64,000 nt of DNA from Purshia tridentata (GCA_003254885.1 QANT01006200.1:1-64000), one strand, 5' to 3'. Shown: positions 13,101 through 24,231, counted from the first letter of the stretch. Numbers and translations: made by a program. The notes: generated by a model not told the origin, from the sequence alone.

Positions 13101-14647
13101 GAACGCCATTCAAGACATGACAAAGTGCTTCCCCATGTCTTTCTTGCCGACCAAGCATGTTCTAGTGCAACTTGAAATGAATTGGGCTCAGCGTGCACCG
13201 AAAAGACATATTTGAGCATTCTTGACACCTACAGTGGTTCATTTGGCCTAGAACGCTAACCCAAGCATGAGAAAGTGACACTCCATGTCTTTTTTGCCGA
13301 TTGAGCACGTTTTGGTGTCTTTCTAATGAAATTGGACTTAGTGTGCCCCGAAATGACTTATTCGTGCATTCTTTACACCTAAACTAGTTCATTTGGGCTA
13401 GAAAGCTAATCCAAGCATGAGAAAGTGCTTCCCTGTGTGTTTCTTGCCAACCGAACATGTTTTGGTGCAACTTAAACCAAATTGGACTCGGGTTGCACTT
13501 AAATGATGTATTCGTGCATTCTTAACACCCAAAGTGGTTCATTTGGGTTAGAACGCAAATTCAAACGTGAGAAGGTGGTTCCCCATGTGTTTCTTGCCAT
13601 CCGGGCACATTTTGGTGCAACCTTAAACAAATTGGGCTACCTGTGCACCGAAATGACGTATTCGTGTATTCTTAACATCTGGAAGTGTTCTTTAGGGCCA
13701 GAACGCTAATCGAGACATGAGAAAGTGGATCCCCATGTCTCCCGTGCCAACCAGGCACGTTTTGGTGCACTTTTAACCAAATTCGACTTAGTGTGCACTG
13801 AAATGATGTTTTCGTGCATTCTTAACATATAAAGTTGTTCTCTGGGGCTGGCACGCTAATCGAGACATGATAAAGTGCTTCCCCATGCCTTTTTTGCCAA
13901 CCTAGCATGTTTTGGTGCATTTTGGATGAAATTAGACTGAGTATGCACCGAAATGATGTTTTCATCCCATCTAAACACGAAATGTGCTTCTTTTTGGATC
14001 GAACGCTAATCGAACCATGGGAAAGTGCTTCCCCTTGTCTTTCTTGCCAACCAATAGTGTTTTGGTGCAACGTTAACCCAATTGCACTCCGTGTGCACCG
14101 AAATGACGTTTTTGTGCATTCTTAACACCCAAAGTGGTTCTTTGTAGGTAGCACGCTAATCGAGGCATGAAAAAGTGCTTCCGCATGTCTTTGTTGTCGA
14201 CCGAGCACGTTTTGGTACAACTTCAACTGAATTGGACTCATTGTGCGGTGAAACGACGTATTCTTGCGTCTTTCGCACCTAAAGTGGTTCTTTAGGCCTG
14301 GAACGCTAATCCAAACATGAAAAAGTGCTTCCCCATGTCTTTCTTGTGAACCGAGCACGTTTTGGTCCAATTTTAACTAAATTGTTCTCAGTGTGCATCG
14401 AAATGACCTTTTCGTGCATTCTTAGCACCTAAAGCTGTTCTTTTGGTCAAGAACGCCATTCAAGAGAGGAGAAAGTGCTTCCCCACGTCTTTCTTCCCAA
14501 CCAGGCAAATTTTGGTGCTAGTTGGATGAAGTTATACTGAGTATGCTCCGAAATGATGTTTTCGTTCCTTCTCTACACGAAATGTGCTTCTTGCAGGCTA
14601 GAAAAACTAATTCAAGAACGATAAAGTGCTTCTCCATGGCTTTGTTG
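10161..14647. repeat. Satellite super-repeat block C, ending at an N
   Basis: Starts inside the chimeric type 7 monomer and follows the block A order from its second 4-5-6-7 run: 4-5-6-7-8-9-10-11, 1 to 11, 3 to 11, then type 1. The type 8 monomer near 10866 lacks the usual tgcatttt after its box, as in blocks D and E. The aacgccattcaagagagg block marker is at about 14451. The block is cut at 14648 by an N, at the type 1/2 boundary. Confidence 0.88.
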
Positions 14648-14648
14648 N
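14648..14648. other. Single N at a change of array type
   Basis: The N follows ctttgttg of the recent block C and precedes aaccgagcacg of a diverged type 2 monomer. Blocks A and B have a gccgaccgagcatg continuation instead. It marks the exact switch from high-identity to diverged array and may be an assembly join. Confidence 0.7.
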
Positions 14649-15277
14649 AACCGAGCACGTTTTGGTGCAACTTTAACCGAATTTCACTCAACGTGAACCG
14701 AAGTAACATTTTTGTGCAACTTTCAATACATTGGACTATGTGTGCATCGAAATGACGTGTTCGTGCATTCTTAAGACCTAAAGTGGTTCTTTAGGGCTAG
14801 CACGCTAATCGAGACATGAGAAAGATCTTCCCCACGTCTTTCTTACCAACCAAGGATGTTTTGATGCAACTTGAAAAGAATTGGGATCAGCGTGCATCGA
14901 AAAGACATATTTGAGCATTCTGGACACCCACAGTGGTTCATTTGGACTAGAACGCTAACCCAAGCATGAGAAAGTGATTCTCCATGCCTTTTTTACCAAT
15001 CGACCACGTTTTGGTTCCTCTATATCGAAATTGGACTTAGTGTGCCCCGAAATGACTTATCCGTGCATTCCTTACACCTAATCCAAGCATGAGAAAATGC
15101 TTCCCCGTGTGTTTCTTGCCAAACGAACATGTTTTTGTGCAAGTTCAACCAAATTGGACTCGGGTTGCACTTAAATGATGTATTCGTGCATTTTTTACCC
15201 CCAAAGTGATTCATTTGGGTTAGAAAACAAATTCAAACGTGAGAAGGTGGTTCCCCGTGTGTTTCTTTCCATCCGGG

Positions 15278-16438
15278 CATGTTTTGGTGCGACCTTAAAC
15301 AAATTGGACTACTTGTGCACCAAAATGACGTATTCGTTTATTCTTAACACCTAAATTTGTTCTTTGGGGCCAGAATGCTGATCGAGACATGAGAAAAGTG
15401 GTTCCCCATGTCTCTCGTGCCAACCAGGCACGTTTTGGTGCAACTTTAACCAAATTCGACTTATTGTGCACTGGTATGACGTTTTCAAGCCTTCTTAACA
15501 CATAAAGTTGTTCTCTAGGGCAGCCACGCTAATCGAGACATGACAAAGTACTTCCCCATGCCTTTTTTTCAATCCGGGCACGTTTTGGTGCGGCCTTAAA
15601 CAAATTGGACTACTTAAGCACCGAAATAACGTATTCGTGTATTCTTACCACCTAGAGGTTGATCGAGATCTGAAAAAGTGGTTTCCCATGTCTCTCGTGC
15701 CAACCAAGCACGTTTTGGTGTAACTTTAACCAAATTCGACTTAGTGTGCACTGTATGACGTTTTCGTGCATTCGTAACACATAAAGTTGTTCTCTAGGGC
15801 TGGCAGGCTAATCGAGACATGAGAAAGTGCTTCTCCATGTGTTTCTTGCCATCCGGGCACGTTTTGGAGCGAGCTTAAACAAATTGGACTACCTCTACAC
15901 TGAAATGACGAATTCGTGTATTCTTAACACCTTCAGAATGCTGATCGAGAAATGAGAAAGTGGTTCCCCATGTCTCTCGTGCCAACCAGGCACATTTTAG
16001 TGCAACTTTAATCAAATTCAACTTAGTGTGCATTGGTATGACGTTTTCGTGCATTCTTGACGGATAAAGTTGTTCTCAGGGCTGGCACGCTAATCGAGAC
16101 ATGACAAAGTGCTTCCCCATGCCTTTTTTGCCATCCGGGCACGTTTTGGCGCGACCTTAAACAAATTGGACTACTTGTGCACCGAAATGACATATTCGTG
16201 TATTCTGAATACCTAGAGGAGTTCTTTAGGGCCAGAACGCTAATTGAGATATGAGAAAGTGGTTCCCCATGTCTCTCGTGCCAATCAGGCACGTTTTGGT
16301 GTAACTTTAACCAAATTCGACTTAGTGTGCACTGATATGACGTTTTCGTGCATTCTTAACCCATAACGTTGTTCTCTCAGTTGGCAGACTAATCGAGACA
16401 TGAGAAAGTGCTTCCCCATGTGTTTCTTGCCATCTGGG
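15278..16438. repeat. Local expansion of the type 6-7 dimer (four copies)
   Basis: Four consecutive pairs of a type 6 monomer (diagnostic cgaccttaaacaaattgg) and a type 7 monomer (diagnostic caaattcgacttagtgtgc, ending cataaagttgttctc). Total about 1.16 kb, or about 290 bp per dimer. Some type 7 to 6 joins carry the hybrid linker ccttttttgccatccgggc, which combines a type 7 tail with a type 6 entry. Confidence 0.8.
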
Positions 16439-18199
16439 CACATTTTGGTGCAACTTTAACCAAATTTCACTTAGCGTGGACCGAAGTGACGTTTTCGTGC
16501 AACTTTAAGCAAATTGGACTTGAGTGTGCATCGAAATGACGTGTTCGTGCATTCTTATGACCTAAAGTGGGTCTTTAGGGCTAGCACACAAATCGAGACA
16601 TGAGAAAGATCTTCCCCACGTCTTTGTTGCCAACCAAGCATGTTTTGGTGCAACTTGAAATGAATTGGGCTCAGCATGCACCGAAAAAGACATATTTGAG
16701 CATTCTTGACACCTATACTGGTTCATTTGGGCTAGAACGCTAACCCAAGCATGAGAAAGTGATTCTCCATGTCTTTTTTGCCAATCGAGCACGTTTTGGT
16801 GCCTCTAAAACGATATTGCACTTAGTGTGCCCCGAAATGACTTATTCGTGCATTCTTTACACCTAAAGCAGTTCATTTGGGCTAGAAAGCTAATCCAAGC
16901 ATGAGAAAGTGCTTCCCCGTGTGTTTCTTGCTAACCGAACTTGTTTTTGTGCAACTTCAACACCCAAAGTGGTTCATTTGGGTTTGAACGCAAATTGAAA
17001 AGTGAGAAGGTGGTTCCCCATGTGTTTCTTGTCATCCGGGCACGTTTTGGTGCGATCTTAAACGAATTCGACTACCTGTGCATCGAAATAACGTATTAGT
17101 GTATTCTTAACACTTAGAAGAGTTCTTTAGGGCCAGAACGCTAATCGAGGCATGAGAAAGTGCTTCCCCATGCCTTTTTTGCAAACCGGGCATGTTTTGG
17201 TTCATTTTGGATGAAATTATACCGAGTGTGCACCTAAATGATGTTTTCGTCCCATCTAAACACAAAATGTGCTTCTTTTTGGCTCGAACGCTAATCGAAG
17301 CATGGGAAAGTGCTTCCCCATGTCTTTCTTGCCAATCAATAGTGTTTTGGTGCAACGTTAACCCAATTGCACTCCGTGTGCACCGAAATGACGTTTTCGT
17401 GCATTCTTAACACCCAAAGTGGTTCTTTGCGGGGTAGCACGCTAATCGAGACTTGAGACAGTGCTTCCCCATGTCTTTGATGTCGACCGAGCACGTTTTG
17501 GTAGAACTTCAACCGAATTGGACTCAGTGTGTGCCGAAATGACGTATTCCTACGTTCTTCACACCTAAAGTGGTTCTTTAGGCCTAGGACGCTAATCCAA
17601 ACATGAGAAAGTGCTTCCTCATGTCTTGGACTAAATGTGCATCGAAATGACGTGTTCGTGCATTCTTATGACCTAAAGTTGTTATTTAGGGCTAGCACGC
17701 TAGTCGAGAAATGAGAAAGATCTTGCTCACGTCTTTCTTGCCAACCAAGCATGTTTTGGTGCAACTTAAAATGAATTGGGCTTAACGTGCACCGAAAAGA
17801 CATATTTGAGCATTCTTGACACCTACACTTGTTCATTTGGGCTAGAACACTAACCCAAGCATGAGAAAGTGATTCTCCATGTCTTTTTTGCCAATCGAGC
17901 ACGTTTTGGTGCCTCTATAAGGAAATTGGACATAGTGTGCCCCGAAATGACATATTTGTGCATTTTTTACACCTAATTGGACATATTTGGGCTAGAAAGC
18001 TAATTCTAGCATGAGAAAGTGCTTCCTCGTGTGTTTCTTGGCAACTGAACATGTTTTTGTGTAACTTCAACCAAAATGGACTCGAGTTGCACTTAAATGA
18101 TGTATTCGTGCATTCTTAACACCCAAAGTGGTTCATTTGGGTTCGAACGCAATTTCAAACGTGAGAAGGTGGTTCCCCATGTGTTTCTTGCCATTCGAG

Positions 18200-19085
18200 C
18201 ACGCTTAAACAAATTGGACTACCTGTGCACCGAAAAGACGTATTCATGTTTTCTTAACACCTAAAGGAGTTCTTTAGGGCCAAAACGCTAATTGAGACAT
18301 GAGAAAGTGGTTCCCCATGTCTCTTGAGCCAACCAGGCACGTTTTGGTGCAACTTTAACCAAATTCGACTTAGTGTACACTTAAATGACGTCTTCGTGCA
18401 TTCTTAGCACATAAAGTTGTTATCTAGGGCTGGCACACTAATCGAGACATGACAAAGTACTTCCCCATGTCTTTTTTGCCATCCGGGCACGTTTCGGTGC
18501 GACCTTAAACTAATTGGACTACCTATGCACTGAATGACGTATTCGTGTATTCTTAACACGTAGAAGAGTTCTTTAGGGCTAGAACGCTAATGGAGACATG
18601 ATAAAGTGGTTCCCCATGTCTCTCGAGCCCACCAGGCACGTTTTGGTGCAACTTTAACCAAATTCGACTTAGTGTGCACTAAAATGACGTCTTCGTGCAT
18701 TCTTAGCACATAAAGTTGTTCTCTAGGGCTGGCACGTTAATCGAGACATGACAAGGTGCTTCCCATGCTTTTTTTTCCATTCGGGCACGTATTGGTGCGA
18801 CCTTAAACAAATTGGACTACCTGTGCACCGAAATGACGTATTCGTGTATTGTTAACACCTAGAGGAGTTCCTTAGGGACAGAACACTAATTGAGACATGA
18901 GAAAGTGGTTCTCCATGTCTCTCGTGCCAACCGGGCACATTTTGGTGCAACTTTAACCAAATTCGACTTAGTGTGCACTGAAATGACATTTTCGTGCGTT
19001 GTTCACGCATAAAGTTGTTCTCTAGGATTGGCACGCTAATCGAGACATAACATAGTGATTCCCCATGCCTTTTTTGCAAACCGGG
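18200..19085. repeat. Second local expansion of the type 6-7 dimer (three copies)
   Basis: Three type 6 + type 7 pairs in 886 bp, followed by type 8. The first type 6 lacks the ttttggtgcgac part of its box (cacgcttaaac at 18200). The same hybrid type 7/6 linker is present. Confidence 0.78.
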
Positions 19086-20699
19086 CATGTTTTGGATGAT
19101 TTTGGATGAAATTAGACTGAGTGTGCACCGAAATGATGTTTTCGTCCCATCTAAACACGAAATGTGCTTCTTTTTGGCTCGAACGCTAATCGAAGCATGG
19201 GAAAGTGCTTCCCGATGTCTTTCTTGCCAACCAATAGTGTTTTGGTGCAACGTTAACCCAATTGCACTCCGGGTGCACCGAAATGACATTTTCGTGCATT
19301 CTTAACACCCAAAGTGGTTTTTTGCGGGGTAGCACGCTAATCGAGACTTGAGAAAGTACTTCCGCATGTCTTTGATGTCGACTGAGCATGTTTTGGTGCA
19401 ACTTCAACCGAATTGGACTCATTGTGCACCGAAATGACATATTCCTGCGTTCTTGACACCTAAAGTGGTTCTTTAGGCCTAGAACGCTAAGCCAAACTTG
19501 AGAAAGTGCTTCCCGATGTCTTTCATGTCAACCAAGCACGTTTTGGTACAACTTTAACTAAATTGTGCTTAGTGTGCACCGAAATGACATTTTCGTGCAT
19601 TCTTTGCACCTAATGTGGTTCTTTTGGTCAAGAATGCCATTCGAGACATGAGAATGTGCTTCCCCTTGTCTTTCTTCCTAACCGGGCACGTTTTGATGCA
19701 ACTGTAACCAAATTGTACTCAGCGTGCACCGAAATGAAGTTTTCGTTACTTCTCAATACAAAATGTGCTTCTTGCGGGCTAGAAAAACTAATTCAAGAAT
19801 GATAAAGTGCTTCTCCATGTCTTTCTTGCCAACCGAGTACGTTTTGGTGCAACTTTAACCAAATTGCACTCAACGTGCACCGAAGTGACGTTTTCGTGCA
19901 ACTTTAAACAAATTGGACTAAGTGTGTATCGAAATGACGTGTTCGTGGATTCTTATGACCTAAAGTGGTTCTTTAGGGCTAGCACGCTAATCGAGACATG
20001 AGAAAGATCTTCCCCACGTCTTTCTTGCCAACCAAGCATGTTTTGGTGCAACTTGAAATGAATTGGGGTCATCGTGCACCGGAAAGACATATTTGAGCAT
20101 TCTTGACACCTGCACTGGTTCATTTGGGCTAGAACGCTAACCCAAGCATGAGAAAGTGATTCTCTATGTCTTTTTTGCCAATCGAGAACGTTTTGGTGCC
20201 TCTATAAGGAAATTGGACTTAGTGTGCCCTGAAATGACTTATTTGTGCATTCTTTACACCTAAACTAGTTCATTTGGGCTAGAAAGCTAATCCAAGCATG
20301 AGAAAGTGTTTCCCCGTGTGTTTCTTGCCAACTGATCATGTTTTTGTGCAACTTCAACCAAATTGGACTCGGGTTGCACTTAAATGATGTATTCGTGCAT
20401 TCTTACCATCCAAAGTGGTTGATTTGGGTTCGAACGCAAATTCAAACGTGAGAAGGTGGTTCCCCATGTGTTTCTTGCCATTCGGGCACATTTTGGTGCG
20501 ACCTTAAACAAATTGGACTACCTGTGAACCGAAATGACATATTCGTGTATTCTTAACACTTAGAGGAGTTCTTTAGGGCCAGAACGCTAATCGAGGCAAC
20601 CGAACTTGGGTCCTTATGTCTCTCGTGCCAACCAGGCACGTTTTGGCGCAACTTTCACCAAATTAGACTTAGTGTGCACCGAAATGATGTCTCATTTGA

Positions 20700-21380
20700 A
20701 TATTTGCTACTGCCACCAAGATCTCCACCGATGGCCGCTCGCGCCCCAGGTGCTCTCATACTCATCGGGGCTTGGCAGTTGTAGGCTTGGCTGACGACGT
20801 AGAAGAACGGAAGGAGCTCATGGGGTTTGATGTTCAATTCCAAGAGTCTGGGGAAGAATCAGGAACCAAGCAACATGGGATAGTGATTAATAAACCTGAA
20901 GTAAATACTTTGGGAACTTTACCCCAGATCGAGAGTGTCTATTGTCAAAGATGGCTTGTTGAGGTTAATATTCAGATCCAAGGCAGTTTCCAATTCTCAA
21001 CTGTGGCACTGGTTGATTCAGGTGCAGATTTGAACTACGTCCAGGAAGGCCTGGTACCTTCGAGGTACTTCACCAAGACCACCCAGACATTAAGGGCAGC
21101 TAACGGGAGAAGGATGCAAATCCAATATAAGCTACCAAATGCTGCCATATGTAGTAATGGAGTTTGCCTACCAGTTCAATTCATCCTTGTCAAGGATCTA
21201 AAAAATTTGTGCATCCTAGGTAACACCTTCCTTCAGACTCTTTACCAAACTAATACGCTCAAAGTGGATAGTAAAGGGTTGAAGGCTAAGGTTGATGGAA
21301 TAGAGGTCGTGTTTGACTTCATCCAGAGACCCCAAGCAAAGTACATAGCAGCAATCCAGCTCTTAAAAGGAAAAGAGTAG
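20700..21380 (+). pseudogene. Pararetroviral aspartic protease region of ORF1 (5' truncated)
   Basis: The retroviral-type aspartic protease of the viral polyprotein would cut the precursor into its functional parts. The frame is open from just after a stop at 20697-20699 to a TAG at 21378-21380. There is no convincing ATG start, as expected for an internal piece of a polyprotein. The catalytic motif ALVDSGADLNYV is encoded around 21006-21041, with the active Asp codon at 21015-21017. A hydrophobic CILGNTFL motif near 21210-21235 matches the second conserved protease segment. The usual upstream movement and coat protein domains, including a CCHC zinc finger, are absent; the insertion edge is only about 10 bp upstream. 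The following RT lies in the same frame beyond the stop. Protease identity is clear; viral rather than retrotransposon origin rests on context. Confidence 0.82.
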
Positions 21381-22157
21381 TTCCTTTGTTCCTTGAAGGA
21401 GGGATTGCGCTACAAAAGGACTGAAGAGGCGCTAAAAGTGCCAACAAATCAGAAGAAAATTGAGCATCTAAAAGAGGTGTTCTTGCAAAAGGTCTGCGCT
21501 GACCACCCAAATGCATTCTGGGATCGAAAGCAACATTCTGTGGCTCTCCCTTACGAACCAGGGTTCGATGAGGCCACAATGATCCCTACAAAGGTGCGAC
21601 CTATCCAGTTGAATAGTGCGTTAATGGAGACATGCAAGAAAGAAATCCAGGATTTCTTGTCAAAAAAGCTGATAAGAGAAAGTAAGTCTCCATGGAGTTG
21701 CCCAACTTTCCATGTGATGAAAGCTGTTGAGATCGAAAAAGGAGTCCCAAGACTGGTAATTAATTACAAAGCTCTAAACAAGGCTTTGAGGTAGATCAGA
21801 TATCCAATCCCAAATAAGAAGGACTTACTTGGACGGCTCTACAACGCCACTATATTCTCGAAGTTTGATATGAAGTTTGGATATTGGCAAATCCAAATTC
21901 AAGAGGAAGAACTCTACAAGACAACATTCATTGTTCCATTTGGGCACTACGAATGGAATGTCATGCCATTTGGGCTCAAAAATGCCCCCTCTGAGTTTCA
22001 AAATATCATGAATAAGGTATTCAACGCCTATTCAGAGTTTGCGATTGTTTATATTGATGATGTGCTGATCTTCTCCAACACCTTTGATCAACACCTGAAG
22101 CACTTAAAGGGTCTTCTTAATGGTTGTGGAGAACGCAGGTTTGGTAATTTCATCTAA
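21381..22157 (+). pseudogene. Pararetroviral reverse transcriptase region of ORF1 (broken)
   Basis: RNA-dependent DNA polymerase domain that would copy the pregenomic RNA. It continues in the protease frame and is interrupted by a TAG at 21792-21794. Visible RT segments: PRLVINYKALN before that stop; KFDMKFGYWQI near 21860-21895; FIVPFGHYEWNVMPFGLKNAP near 21930-21990; and the catalytic YIDD box at 22050-22061 followed by VLIFS. The frame ends with a stop at 22155-22157, while the matching continuation (thumb/connection) lies one frame over from about 22120. A small indel has therefore occurred in the interval 22062-22157. Motif order and spacing are those of Caulimoviridae and Ty3/gypsy RTs; the absence of a downstream integrase favours the virus. 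It is not functional as it stands. Confidence 0.85.
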
Positions 22158-22962
22158 AAAGATGGAACTATTCCAGACCAATGTCAGGTTTCTAGGCCAT
22201 CATATCCACCAAGGTACTATCATTCCTATTGATAGGGCAATTGCTTTTGCTGATAAATTTCTTGATGAATTAAAAGAGAAAACCCAGCTGCAAAGGTTCC
22301 TTGGAACTCTAAAATATATTGCTGACTTTTACAAGGATCTTGCACAAGAAAGCAAGTTGCTGTACCGAAGGCTGAAGAAGAAACCCCCAGAATGGACTGA
22401 GCAGCACATAAAAGCGGTCCAAAGACTTAAGGCCAAAGCTAAAGAGCTCTCTTGCTTGGCAATAGCAAGGCCTGAGTCCACTAAAATAGTGGAAACAGAT
22501 GCCTCCGAATTGGGCTATGGTGGGATTCTAAAACAAAAAGGGCCAGACCCAAATAATGAACAGTTGGTCCGTTTCACTTTAGGAGTCTGGAACGAAGCCC
22601 AACAAAAATAGTCCACTATTAAAAAGGAAATCTTAGCCATTGTCCTGTGTGTCTCAAAGTTTCAAAGTGACCTCCTAAATCAGGAGTTCATAGTTAGAAT
22701 TGACTGTAAGGCAGCCAAAGATGTCCTAAATAAGGATGTGAAGAATCTAGCGTCCAAACAAATATTCGCTAGATGGGAAGCCATACTCTCTGCATTTGAC
22801 TTCAAAATAGAATTCATAAAAGGAGAGAATAATTCTCTACCTGATTTTCTAACTAGAGAATATTTGCAGGGTAACCAAAAGGAAGAGAAGGATGAACAGG
22901 GTACAGACACAACGACAACAAAGGCGAAGGGCCATGGCCTAAGAAAACACTCGGTGGCTTAG
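22120..22962 (+). pseudogene. Pararetroviral RT connection and RNase H region of ORF1 (broken)
   Basis: RNase H would degrade the RNA template during reverse transcription. The first part (to about 22430) is the RT thumb/connection, with a readable FLGHHI segment near 22190. The RNase H core starts with ETDASELGYGG near 22492, its Asp codon at 22498-22500. A TAG at 22609-22611 interrupts the frame. It then continues in the same frame through KKEILAIV and a late DFLTREY segment (about 22843) to a stop at 22960-22962. The C-terminal tail is polar and rich in Lys, Glu and Thr. No chromodomain or integrase follows. The 3' end overlaps the start of the second frame by 29 nt, a compact arrangement typical of viruses. 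Confidence 0.82.
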
Positions 22963-23944
22963 ACAGCCCACTAAGGAAGAGCCTAAAAGGACTCCTTTCC
23001 ACCACTCCTTTGATAATTTCATCTGCATTATTGAAGAGGAGTTCAAAACACTGGAACCTAAAAAGGTTGCCAGCTCAGATTTCAAGGATCCCCTTGATCC
23101 TAAAGACGGAGCAAAGAAGAGGACATGGTATGAATCTATACTGTTTGAAACGGGTTATGCCACCGTATTTCAAAAATTTAGCTCCAAGAAGGCTAAAATG
23201 CCTTCATTTTCTCAATTATGCATCTTAAAGGTATTGGCCTTAAAGGACTTCCTAAAGATCTCCACAGGAGCCTCCACTCCTATGGCTAGGATTTACTTCA
23301 AGGATAAGAAGATTAATCCTCCTTTCTTCACTTACAAAGACTATACAGAAGAATGGAGACATGTCCTAGTCATCCAAAACGAAGGCTACACCCACTCCTG
23401 GTTCATAAGATTTCAGATCTTGGAGAAACTTACATTCTTCCCGAATTGGTTCATTGCATGGTTTTCCATTTGGGGACCAATTGATTCCATTCTCCCAAAA
23501 CAGCTAAAGGAGTGCTTAACCAAGTTTGCTATGGCGAATACCAATGCTGTGCAGCCAAGGCTCATGAGCCTATGGTTCTGTGCACTGTATAATCTCTATT
23601 GGATAACCAAGTGGACCTACTCTATCTCAGGACCTGATGAGGATGAGGATAACCATCTCTGTTGGGACAAGTTCGATATATTCCATTTCCACCCATCAAA
23701 ATTTAGAATAAAATGAATTAATTTGACCCAACTAGAACCACCAATAGGAAAGGATAAGGGAAAAGGAAAGAGTCTAAAAGACTCGGTAATGGAGTAGATT
23801 CAGACCCTAAAAGAAAAGAATAAAGATCTTCCCAGAGATATGCTAAAAGCATTAATCCAAGATGCCTTCTCCACTCCCGAAGAGCACTCATCAGATGAAG
23901 ACTATCAGTATGTCACGGAGAGCCTTGGAAATGATGATATCTAA
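22934..23944 (+). pseudogene. Second viral frame (ORF2-like), unknown function, broken
   Basis: A reading frame of about 337 codons overlaps the end of the RNase H frame by 29 nt. The candidate ATG at 22934 is followed by TAA as the third codon. From 22943 the frame is open to a TGA at 23714-23716, then continues past a TAG at 23795-23797 to a TAA at 23942-23944. The frame is kept throughout, which suggests three point mutations in a once single gene. The middle part is rich in Trp and Phe (for example FPNWFIAWFSIWGP and NLYWITKWTYSI); the end is Lys-rich and then acidic (EEHSSDED). I see no catalytic motif. Some florendoviruses are known to carry a second ORF of unknown function after RNase H, and this fits that place. 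The function is not known to me. Confidence 0.65.
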
Positions 23945-24223
23945 AAGATATCCGACAAAAATAAGTGACTCCTAAAGTGAGGTGTGACTCAACCACACAA
24001 TATCCAAAAAGCAGATTCTCCACTTAGTTCTTATCCTGGTGCCGCCACTAAATGCCACACAGTTAATAGACAGGTGGTTATTCTTCAGTTGTCTTCTTAT
24101 GTTGACTCTAGAAGCCACTCACTAAGTGGGAGTCTTATCTTACTTTTTGCCTTTGTTGGCCACTTTTTTAGGCCCGTGATTCCTTTTGGTCACTTGTTTT
24201 GGCCCTTGCTTGCTAGCTTTGTG
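23945..24223 (+). promoter_or_regulatory. Viral intergenic region upstream of the TATA box
   Basis: About 280 bp with no convincing coding frame, lying between the second frame and the TATA box, where the pregenomic RNA promoter of plant pararetroviruses sits. It contains a short dyad ccact-cacta-agtgg at about 24116-24130 and T-rich stretches near 24140-24200. No specific enhancer element is recognised with confidence. Confidence 0.5.
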
Positions 24224-24231
24224 TATAAATA
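24224..24231 (+). promoter_or_regulatory. TATA box of the pararetroviral pregenomic RNA promoter
   Basis: TATAAATA in a GC-mixed setting (gtgtataaataaggagg). The expected start site is about 25-35 bp downstream, near 24250-24265 (ttgtacgcatcactc). It follows the second frame and precedes a poly(A) signal, the usual caulimovirid order. Confidence 0.65.

Larger units (their letters stand above)
14649..20689. repeat. Diverged satellite array 1
   Basis: Same 11 monomer types, more diverged and with an irregular order: 2-3-4-5, then (6-7) four times, 2-3-4-5-6, fused 6/7 to 8-9-10, a jump into the second half of type 2 near 17625, 3-4-5, (6-7) three times, 8-9-10-11-1-2-3-4-5-6-7. The type 4 near 15080 has lost about 60 bp. 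Just before the viral insertion (about 20598-20620) the usual catgagaaagtggttcccc stretch is replaced by an unrelated-looking sequence. No gene is seen. Confidence 0.85.

Noticed and set aside
17379-17403. Mammalian-type CENP-B box in the monomer
   Set aside because: The core has gaaatgacgttttcg-like sequence but does not match the CENP-B box consensus. Only a general dyad can be claimed.
20606-20794. Plus-strand 62-codon frame reading from satellite into the virus fragment
   Set aside because: It starts in satellite sequence and lies in a different frame from the protease, so it is a junction artefact.
23010-23228. 72-codon plus-strand frame within the second viral frame
   Set aside because: It is an overlapping frame. 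The frame that continues into the Trp/Phe-rich region (22943 onward) is the consistent one.
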